Source: Lepas anatifera (taxonomy: Eukaryota; Arthropoda; Thecostraca; Lepadidae). From it: 64,000 nucleotides of DNA. The stretch lies in contig JAOTON010001814.1 in NCBI GenBank assembly GCA_034440635.1, forward strand, positions 930,001 to 994,000, written 5' to 3'. Positions 55,689 through 64,000 of this stretch are shown here, in pieces; the stretch's first letter is position 1, and each line of letters opens with the position of its first letter. The notes below the pieces were generated by a model. The model was not told the origin of the DNA. It saw only the letters and a program-made list of their open reading frames with translations, and ran no database searches. The translations under genes and the position numbers were made by a program.

Positions 55689-57258
55689 CACAGAAAGAAT
55701 TTATTACAAGGTACAAGCTTAAAATTGTGTTTCTACAAGTTTTACCATTGCAGAACAATAGTTGCACCGTAGTTCAATTACCGAAGTAAAACAAACCTGG
55801 TTACGTCACTAGCATAAAGCGATGCAATTACTACGGAATGACAACCTTGCCTTGTGCCACAATAGTGCGCGCCTCGTTCATACCTGGTTCATACCTTGCT
55901 TGCGCACCAGCGCTGCACTAACTGAATACTAGGCGTTGTAGTGGCACTGTAAATAGCTGGTAGGTAAAGCTAGGGCGTTGTTGCACCCTTGCTCGGCCAT
56001 TGTCGTTTGACTATGGTTTCAAATACCTGCTCGGGTTACGGTCGCCATCTTGCTTTCTGTTTACCCGTGGCAATACATAGTGGCCTGGCACGCATGCCGT
56101 GTAGGTTAGAATAAATGTGACTTATTTTAATCAATCGTGGAACTTTGGAAGCTGTCTGGAATATTTTTCAGTGATCTGCGAGTGGAAAGCATTGTTCTCT
56201 GTTCTAATAGTTGAAAAGTAATGCATTTTGGAATGGTCAATCCAGGTCCAGGTAAGTAGGTATGTGGTTACTTCAGGCATGTATGCCATATTGGTATCAA
56301 GACTCATATCTTCGTGTCAAACGAGCACAGACTATTTGATCATATGGCTTAGGTACCTGCAATGGGTAGAACCTAATTGTGTTTGTCTAATGGGCCCGTT
56401 TGAAAAATAGGGTGAGTTGAGTTCCAATATGATCTTGTTGGTGTCTTCAGATGGATCGGCGCCTGATGAGTTATGCTGTGTTTTACCGATATGGGTAAGG
56501 CAACGTGCGGGTTATTTTCTTGCTTGAGAGGTGGCTCAATGCTTACCCTTTTTCTACCGATGATCTTCCGGTTTCATTTGGGGCCAGAAAACGCTTTAGC
56601 TTTCGCATAGAGACTGAAAAGTTCCTTTTGAAGCAGAGGTAGGTACAAGGGGAGGGGCTAAGAGGGCTCAAGCCCCCTTCCACACCATGAAATGTCAGAG
56701 TGCCTAAAGTAAATGCGTAGTCGGATGCTGTCCACACACTATGGCGGGGAGGCGCGAGCGCCAAGCTTACCCCCGAAATGAAGTCCTGGATCTGCCGCTG
56801 TTGTAAAGACGTAATCCGAGTCTCGTTTTACCCTTGTAGAAGCCTTGCAACACCCTTGTTCCCTCCCCGTTACGCACTGGTAAAGCGGTTGTGTAAGCAA
56901 GGTTCTAATCTCGTCACGCTCTTGTAGGAAGGCTGCGGTTGCGTACAAGGCGGACACAAGGCTTTGTTCTACCCTTTTTGTGGGGTAATCATGACCTAGT
57001 AGAGGGCTTGTGGGGACGTTGTCAGCCATTGTCTTTGCCATGTAGGTTAACCATAGTTAAGTTACAAGGTTTGTACAACGTCTTCTAGCAACCCTTGTCG
57101 TACTATGGTTCTACCATTGTTCTACATGGTTTTTCCTTGTATTTCCCTTGTTTTTCGTGGCACGGATTTTGAACGTACAAGCTTTGCGTTTTACCTAGTA
57201 ATTTTCCATGTAAACAAGGGTCTGACAAGGTTTGCCCTTGTAAAAATTTCTTTCTGTG
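55689..57258. mobile_element. CACTA-like non-autonomous element with CCTTGT subterminal repeats
   Basis: Termini CACAGAAAGAA (55689) and its complement ending at 57258. The inverted repeat extends further, as CACAGAAAGAATTTATTACA against CACAGAAAGAAATTTTTACA. The 2-bp duplication CA lies at 55687-55688 and 57259-57260 (a 3-bp CAC reading is also possible). The right 450 bp are crowded with CCTTGT/ACAAGG hexamers, with fewer on the left. Dense subterminal repeats with short duplications fit CACTA/CMC elements. No transposase frame. Confidence 0.75.
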
Positions 57259-57953
57259 CACTAGGTTACATGGTGGAACCCACAACATCCGTGACCTTAT
57301 TTTCACAAACAGACCCGATTTTGTCCGAAAGGCTGGCATTCTGGCACCTTTCTCCAGCATTGACCATCTTCTTATATTCATGTCTATTTCCCTAGCAGTC
57401 CCGTTGCCAGCTAGGGTAGTACGCGTAACTAATTGGGATTACACAAGGACAAACATCGAAGCCCTGGTAGAAAACCTATCTCAAATAGACTGGAATGTCA
57501 TAATCGACAAAGATCTGGATGAAGCTGTCATTGCACTGACTAAAACAGTAATTGATGTGGCTTGCAGTCATATACTTTGCAAAAACATAATAGTTAGGCA
57601 AAACAAGCCTTGGTTCACATCGGAATTGCGCCGACAAATTGGCAAGAGAGATAGACTCTTTCGAGCTGCTAAGTGCAGCCCATCAATGCAATCCTGGGAC
57701 CGTTGGCGTCGCCAGCGTAATCTGGCCTTAAGTATAAACAGAAAACTTAAGAACGAGAATATTACTCGAAAGGTTAACCAGCTACTTAAATGTAAAAAAG
57801 ATCTCTTCAAATATCATACCATCCTCAAAAGTATCACCGGATTCAAACGCAATGACGTGATTCCTCCCCTCATTATTGAAGACAATATCATGAACGACAA
57901 TCACCAAAAAGCAAACGCTCTTAACTCTTACTTCTGTACGCAAACGGATATCA
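57259..57953 (+). pseudogene. LINE endonuclease C-terminus and linker
   Basis: Continues the LINE frame: GGTHNIRDLIFTN, SSIDHLLI (the SDH-like endonuclease end), then a basic linker with NKPWFTSELRRQIGKRDRLF, as in CR1/Jockey elements. Open from 57380 to the insertion point at 57953; the listed stop just beyond lies in the inserted element. Confidence 0.75.
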
Positions 57954-57989
57954 ATAGCCGTTTTCACAACGTGAATTAAACCTTGGGTG

Positions 57990-59994
57990 TCTTTTTTGGA
58001 AGTTTTCTTTTGGTAGCACTGTAATATTGCTGCCATTTGTCGGAATTTCACGAGATTCTTAGGAATTCATTGAGTAAATTATCTGGCACATCTGGCAATG
58101 CTTCACAGTCGCCGGGCGCACAGTGTTGAGTGTTGCGGAATTAAAAAAAGAAATTCAACTTTAATAAGTCGTATAGTGAGTGAAATTTGCATCAGTTATA
58201 CTCTTGCTACCCCAGTCGCTTCAATGCACTTGTCGTTTTTCTCTCAGTTTCTATATTATCTGTCTAATAAGTTCAAAACAAAAGGAGTAGGGACTAGGGT
58301 AACGTCTGCTTGTGTAATACTCTGGCAACTTTCCAATTACATTGAGAAAATGTTTATTACCTAGATAACCAACGCGCATACGAGCAGGGGTGTCCTAAAC
58401 AAAGAGTGACAGGCAGAGGATCCCTAAATGTAAATCAGGGTGGATATTATGCCAAATTTTTGGGGTTGAATGATGTTTTTTTGCATTCTCATTACACTTT
58501 AAAGTGTGGATCCACCCAAATTTTGAGACTTATTAAATTTTTTGGTGAATTGTTTGAGCAGTATCATTTGAAGACAAACAATTTGGTCCAAACTTTTGTC
58601 CCACTGCATGTTTTCCCCCGCTATTTCTAGTCTGAGCATCTCCTCAAATAAAAATTAAGTGGTGACGTCCCGTATCCTTAATGCCACATGGGTGTTTTGA
58701 CTGTAAGCAGTTTTCACCTTGAAGTGGGCGCTACTGGAAAATTGTAATTTATCTTGGTTTCTCAGGTTAGCTTGGATATATGTGCTATGCAACTAGCAAT
58801 ACACCAGCGTGAGAAGTATGACATTTTTGACGAGATCTCGTCGGTGCCAGTGCTCTTGGCGACAGGAGCGAGTGGTACGAATTTTATCAACCTGGTGCAA
58901 ATTTCTGAGACTGGTGTGAGGAAGGTGACACTGAAAACCTAACAAATAATGGCTAAATGGTTATAAAGACATAGAAGGGGCCTTATAGAAGTCCTCAACT
59001 AACTAACTAATAAAAGAGGTAGCATTGCATCGTGTGGGTGGGAATGAGTGCGCTTTTCTCCCTGGTATATGGCAGATCGGTGCTAATTTTTTGTGGCTGG
59101 CGGTGTGAGAATTTTAGATGGCTGGTGCGACTCGTCTGGCCTGCTGCCATACTTTGCAGGCTGAGCAATACAAAACACTTTGTTTATTATTGGAATAGAG
59201 CTATATCTGCTTTTCAGGCCAGGTCAGGCTTGTCATTTTAAGAGGTTGGCTTCAAGGTGGTTCCAAATGAAATACGGGATATGTACAGATTATCCCTGTT
59301 TTTAAAATTTACCTACAGGCATTAATGCTAATTCACCATAATAAGATGGTGTAGCTTTGTTGGTTGCACTGCTCATTTTCCAAAAAGATACTGGGTTTCC
59401 TGAGATTACTAAGAAGTAACTAAAGGAGTTTCCTGATGTTGATCATTTTGTCATGCTATTGGGATTCATACTTTGATACCTTAAAAGTATCAAGCTCTAA
59501 AGTGGTGCAGTATCAGGCTTAAGTTTGGTATCATTTGTGAATTCCATGTGACAGCAAGTCACATGATGCATCACATCGGCGCCCCTTCCAGTTGGGGCCA
59601 CTTTCACAGAGTTTTTACAGGGGGGGGGGGACAGACCCCAACTGGTGCTGACCTGGGAAGGCGAATTTTGAGCATATTTGGTACCTGACAGCATTAATGG
59701 CGATGGACAACAGGGGCATCCTTTTGGTTGGCCAACAGGGGAGATGCCCCCCGCTTCCGGCGCCCATGCTTCTAGTGATGTGAACCAAAGTTTGAGGTTG
59801 ACATGCTGGGTGAATCAACCCCACATGCTTCAGCAAGCTTGGCTTTGCAGATTAGACATCTACAACTGACATTTATTGCGTATTTACTCCAGGCAAATAC
59901 AGTGGATGGTACTATTCTATGCAAAGAGTGGGAAGTTGAGGTACACTGTTTTTACCATTCTTGTACTATTTTCACACGCCCAGCTGGGGTGCCT
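57990..59994. other. Unrecognised interior of the TIR element
   Basis: AT-rich, with short frames only. A run of ten G lies at about 59621-59630. No domain recognised. Confidence 0.3.
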
Positions 59995-60978
59995 TGCATG
60001 ACGCGCCCCAATCGTATCTCGTTCCCCACGAAAGCTAAAGGAAAATTACGAAAGCTTGGAAGAAAGAAGAGCTTGGAAAGCTCTTGACAAGACGAAACGA
60101 TTTTATACGAAGAATTTTCATGTCAAGTCAATATTGAGGTCAGCATAGGTCAAAAAAGATTTCATAGGCTTAAAACAGAGCAGTGTACGTTTCTCTCTCT
60201 AGATCTGCCCTTAGGGAGCTAGAGAAAATATTTATGCATCATTGGATTCCTCTCATCGCGGCCAATCGAATGATGTGTAATATGACCTTGCTAGGTCAAA
60301 TAGTGAAAATGACTTGACCTCGAGCTAGGTCAGGGTCAGAGAGTGACCCGGTATGATCATGTTGCATATCAATCGACTTCCCGGACAATATAAGCACAAT
60401 GCAAGCAAAATGGGAGCTATATCTAAATTCAATGAGAAGTTATTGGTCAAATAATCACTCTATGCTCCCGTGACCTGATATGACCTTTGAGAGATCAGAT
60501 AGTCAAAAACTCAACTTAATGTTCAAGATCGTGGTAATAATAGACGGTTTGAGGATTTGCAGCTTTATGTATGCAATATTTACTGAAAAAGAGCCCATTC
60601 TATTTTTCACCATAGACTTATAATGGGGTGACCAAGAAATTGACCCCACCTTAGGTAAAAAATATCGAAATTCCGAGATAGCAGATTTTTAGACCTTAAT
60701 GGCTTTATCATATTGTGGAAGTTTTAAAGTGATCGGTTCGCTGATGCTCGTTGGGCACCGCTTCAAACTCGTAATTTCAGGTTTTGAGGTCGGGTCACTT
60801 GACCTTGAATAGCTCCTTGACCAGACATGACCTTAACCCAAAAATTTGGTCAGATGTGTAAAATTGATTAGGAATAAGGTACTGTAAGTTTTGTTGCTCT
60901 GCGTCTCTTCGTTTTTGAGCTATTTGGAAAAAAACCAGGAGGGGGGCGAATTTCACCCCCCCAGCGGGGCGCATGTTA
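59995..60978. mobile_element. TTAA-type AGGTCA-rich element
   Basis: The left part (59998-60470) matches 23240-23700 and the right part (60625-60978) matches 24040-24393. It ends CAGCGGGGCGCATGTTAC (60975-60978, decayed TTAA). The core lies in reverse at 60240-60300. It joins in one unit the two elements that stand back to back at 23235-24393. Confidence 0.7.
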
Positions 60979-61036
60979 CATTCACAGACGCACACTGCCC
61001 ATTTCACCATGTTGACCTATAAACCCCAATGTATGT

Positions 61037-61529
61037 TTGGTAATCTATGGCCGATGGAGCTGCCGCCTACTTGAGATTGCGCGGCAACTTGCCGGTCGCC
61101 GCATTGTGAGAAGGTATTTGGCGGCGGCGGCTTCCCCACCTGGGCCTGCGGCAACGGTAGTCGCCTGGGTAACTGTGGCCCAACCCGGGCCAGCGGCGGC
61201 GACGGCCCAGCCCGGGCCTGCGGCGGCTCCTTGGAACAGCGGTGGTCCCCTCTGATTCAGTCAGTCCTCGACACACTCGTGAACTTGACACCGGCGATAT
61301 ATCGACGGAGGAGATGTGCCGACTCAACTGTTGGATGAGCCGATGTGCAGTCTACGGCGCCATTGTCTCCCCCCCCAACTATCCATCGCCTCGCGCCTCA
61401 CAAACACCGTCGCCTCCCGCCTCCGGCCTTGCCAGTGCCGTCACCCCCCCCCGCCTCACCAGTGCCGTCACCTCCCACATCACTAGTTCCGTCACCTCGC
61501 GTACACGGATCTTAGGAGGTGGGGGGATT
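61037..61529. other. GC-rich low-complexity stretch
   Basis: GGCCCAGCCCGGGCCTGCGG-like repeats at 61150-61235 and CACC/CGCCTCCCGCC runs at 61370-61500. No gene supported. Confidence 0.4.
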
Positions 61530-62165
61530 AGGATGGACCCTCGGCGCCATCTGAAATGGTCATGGCAACCCCCTGAAAGTTGAATGGCGCCCCCTGAAAT
61601 GTTGCTTCCAACTCCCCCCCAGAATGCGAGAATCGGCGCCCACCGATAGGATTTTGCGCCCACCTGAAAAGTTTTCCAGGCAAGAAGTGGCGCCCACTGG
61701 AAAGGTGCCCCGATCGGCAATGTCGGCGCCGTCTATGCCTTCCCGGGGGCGCCATCCGGACTAGGGGGTGCCACCTTTGACCGGCAAAATATTTTAAGGC
61801 GGGCGCAAAATCCTAACAATTTGCGCCGATTTTCGCATCTTTGGAGAAAAGGTGAAAAGCGACATTTCAGGGGCGCCATCGACCCTTCAGGCGGCACCGT
61901 AACCATCAAGGGCATAGGCAGATCCAGGGGGTAGGGCAAGTGTCCCTCCGATTGACCCTCGGCGCCCCCTGAAATGGTCACAGCGCTGCCCTGAAATGTC
62001 GCTTCTCACCCCTACCCTCCCCAGGATGTAAAAATCGGCGCCCACCGATAGGAGTTGGCGCCCACCTCGTAGTTTTTTTTCAAAAGTGGCACCCCCGCCC
62101 TGGTCTGGATGGCACCAGCCCGGAAAGGTGCCCCCGATCGGCCATTCTGGATCCGTCTATGATTC
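61530..62165. repeat. Diverged tandem duplication, about 410-bp offset
   Basis: GACCCTCGGCGCC, CGGCGCCCACCGATAGGA and GGAAAGGTGCCCC occur in the same order at 61538-61715 and 61954-62135. Non-coding. Confidence 0.65.
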
Positions 62166-62411
62166 AGGGGCGCAGATGGTCGATAGGAGGGGCACCTGCC
62201 CCTTTAATTGACCTCCGATCTGTATGGTGATGGGAAAAATGTCTGCCTGACTGCGGCAAAAATTGGTAAAGATCAAATAATTTCAATCAAATATTTAACT
62301 TTTGTCCCTAAACACACGTAAAATAACGATCGTTGTTTATATACCGTGAGAAAAGAACATTAGAGAACAAACTTTTCCCGAACAAGTTCCCCGAACGCGA
62401 GCTCTCGCGAC

Positions 62412-62860
62412 CTAGGGCCTTGAACGCGGCCATACTGCTCTCAGAATACTGTCCGATGATTGGTTCTTTGGTATGACGTAGATAGTGACGTCAAGCTGGC
62501 AAGTCCTGAATAAATCACCAACCTCAAAATTCGTTCCTGCATATGGAAGCCTTTGAAAAATCCCTCCAGGAAAATCTAGAGACCGAAAAGACGGGATCCA
62601 GAGGCTTGGGTGTATTGAAAAAAATCGACCTTGGGGGTCGGTTTTTTCAAAAAGACGCCCAAGATCTTGGGATATTTCCAAAATATATATCCATTAATTT
62701 AAATTTATCAATCGAATTTAATGCCGGGAAAAGCTCAAAATCAAGAATTTAGAGTCCTGGCTTACAATTCTGGATGAACATATTCATTTAAATTCTATAG
62801 TTCCACCAAAATGAATGTCGGTTTTTTGGCTTTGGAAATGTTAAAAAATTACCAAAAGAC
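62412..62860. other. AT-rich right subterminal part of the TIR element
   Basis: Contains AAAAAGACGCCCAAGATCTT near 62650 and AAAAGACACCCAAGG near 62854, echoing the terminal block. No coding frame. Confidence 0.4.
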
Positions 62861-62903
62861 ACCCAAGGTTGATTTCAATTTATTCACGTTGTGAAAACGG
62901 CTA

Positions 62904-64000
62904 ATATCACCGCGAGCCATGAAGATCAGCCACAAAAATACGTATCTGATTCTTTGACAGTCCCTCACTGCCTTGAATTGACGAAATTGGTCGGGAAGAT
63001 GTCTTGCGCATCATAAATAAACTTGACTGTTCCAAGGCAAGTGGGCCAGACAACCTTCCAGTAAAAATTTTGAAAATGACAGGGGCATTAATAGCAGAGC
63101 CATAAGCAAAATTTTTTAACAAGTCTCATCAACCTCGGAAAATTTCCTAAGCCATGGAAACTTGCGACCGTCAAACCAATTTTCAAAGGTAAGGGCTCTC
63201 CCTCTGAGGTTAAGAATTATAGACCGATTAGCCTTCTTCCTTGCGTGTCGAAAATGTTCGAAAAACTTGTGTTCTCACGCATATATCAACATATAATGCT
63301 GCATTCTCTTCTAACACCAAAGCAGAGTGGCTATCGCCCAGGACATAACACACAGATTCAAATCACCTACCTGGTTGACAAACTTTACAAGTCACTAAAT
63401 GAAGGTGCAGATTTCACTGTAGTATACCCAGACATCTCGAGATATTTTGAGAAAATCTGGCATGATGGTTTATTAGCTAAATGTAGCATTGAATTTGGGA
63501 TAGACGGGACACTTTTGCAGTGGCTCAAGTGGTACTTGAGTGGAAGAACCCAAATCGTGCAGATAGGTGAAAGTAGTTCATCACCCAAGGCATTGAAGGC
63601 AGGTGTTCCTCAGGGGTCAGTCCTAGGGCCCCTTTTGGAAGTCATGTACTTGAATGGTCTAATTGGCCAGACAGAAAGTGATATTATGTTCTTTGCTGAT
63701 GACAGCTCCCTTCATGCCAGCCACACTCCACATAATGTTACTGAAGTGCAGGGTAAGCTTCAAAAAGACCTAGACTCAATTTTGGCTTATGACCATAAGT
63801 GGGTTATCACCTTCAATGCATCTAAGACCACACAACAAACGTGTTCTCACAAAAGCAGAGTAAGCGCACCTTTGCTCAATTTCAACAGCATTCAAATCCC
63901 CCAAAAAACAATCACATAAACACCTAGGACTGACACTTTCAACTGATCTGAGGTTCAAGTCGCATGTCAGCGAAGTTCTCCTGAAATTCAACAAAGCGCT
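62904..64000 (+). pseudogene. CR1/Jockey-like reverse transcriptase, partial at the right edge
   Basis: RT of the split LINE. Upstream: NKLDCSKASGPDNLPVKILK and VKNYRPISLLPCVSKMFEKL. The main frame 63245-63919 has LTPKQSGYRPGHNTQ, a degraded motif A (VYPDISRYFEKIWHDGLL, weakened against the usual LDxxKAFD pattern), motif B AGVPQGSVLGPLL and an intact motif C FFADDSSLH. Frameshifts lie near 62979, 63110-63125 and 63915; the last is followed by KHLGLTLSTDLRFKSH in another frame to the window edge. This is a decayed copy. Confidence 0.85.

Larger units (their letters stand above)
57954..62903. mobile_element. 4.95-kb TIR element inserted in the LINE
   Basis: Terminal inverted repeat TAGCCGTTTTCACAACGTGA at both ends, extended by a second block (ACCTTGGGTGTCTTTT, about 57979 and 62860). 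The duplication ATATCA lies at 57948-57953 and 62904-62909. The interior has no intact transposase and contains other repeats (59995-60978 and 61530-62165). The superfamily was not determined. Confidence 0.75.
55356..64000 (+). mobile_element. CR1/Jockey-like LINE, 5'-truncated and split twice, running off the window
   Basis: Three colinear pieces of one element: 55356-55688 (endonuclease), 57259-57953 (end of endonuclease and linker) and 62904-64000 (reverse transcriptase). Protein continuity across each gap and matching short duplications show that 55689-57258 and 57954-62903 are later insertions. The 5' end is abrupt against the USP fragment. The 3' end lies beyond the window. Confidence 0.8.

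Overview
The window reads as repeat-dense nuclear DNA of an invertebrate, most likely an arthropod. I infer this from long TTAGG arrays (the ancestral arthropod telomere repeat), tRNA-derived SINEs, several LINE clades, a Gypsy LTR element and many non-autonomous DNA transposons. No bacterial-style gene is present, and I could not establish an intact host gene. Almost all recognisable coding sequence belongs to transposable elements, usually broken.

Layout. 0.3-10.2 kb: a TTAA-flanked element, then a second one split by a nearly full-length Tx1/L1-like LINE (1908-9592, 18-bp target duplication), which itself carries a SINE. 10.2-14.2 kb: unrecognised DNA, a 158-bp tandem repeat and a GC-rich, G-skewed block. 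14.2-24.6 kb: a graveyard of TTAA-flanked elements loaded with AGGTCA/TGACCT motifs, plus a 32-bp-TIR MITE and a SINE. 24.6-29.6 kb: mostly unrecognised. 29.6-37.1 kb: a young Gypsy element on the minus strand with near-identical LTRs; the left LTR is split by a 2.26-kb hAT-like element. 37.6-39.2 kb: a hAT-like element enclosing a 1.2-kb palindrome whose arms carry TTAGG/TCAGG arrays in head-to-head orientation. 39.9-40.7 kb: a 75-bp minisatellite open in both directions. 41.9-44.3 kb: two inverted-repeat elements. 44.75-46.2 kb: a degenerate GGGCCC minisatellite. 46.2-47.5 kb: more TTAA-type copies. 49.3-51.8 kb: a 2.5-kb inverted repeat. 52.1-54.5 kb: a decayed LINE with an apparent restriction-like-endonuclease tail. 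54.74-55.36 kb: a fragment of a ubiquitin-specific protease. 55.36-64.0 kb: a CR1/Jockey-like LINE opened twice, by a CACTA-like element with CCTTGT subterminal repeats and by a 4.95-kb TIR element.

Two features stand out. First, the TTAA-flanked families share a conserved core and very many AGGTCA half-sites in direct and inverted arrangement; this is the canonical nuclear-receptor half-site. Second, a mobile palindrome carries telomere-type repeats in telomere-fusion orientation but is bounded by transposon-style duplications. Order and nesting can be dated relative to one another because target duplications are visible at many junctions.
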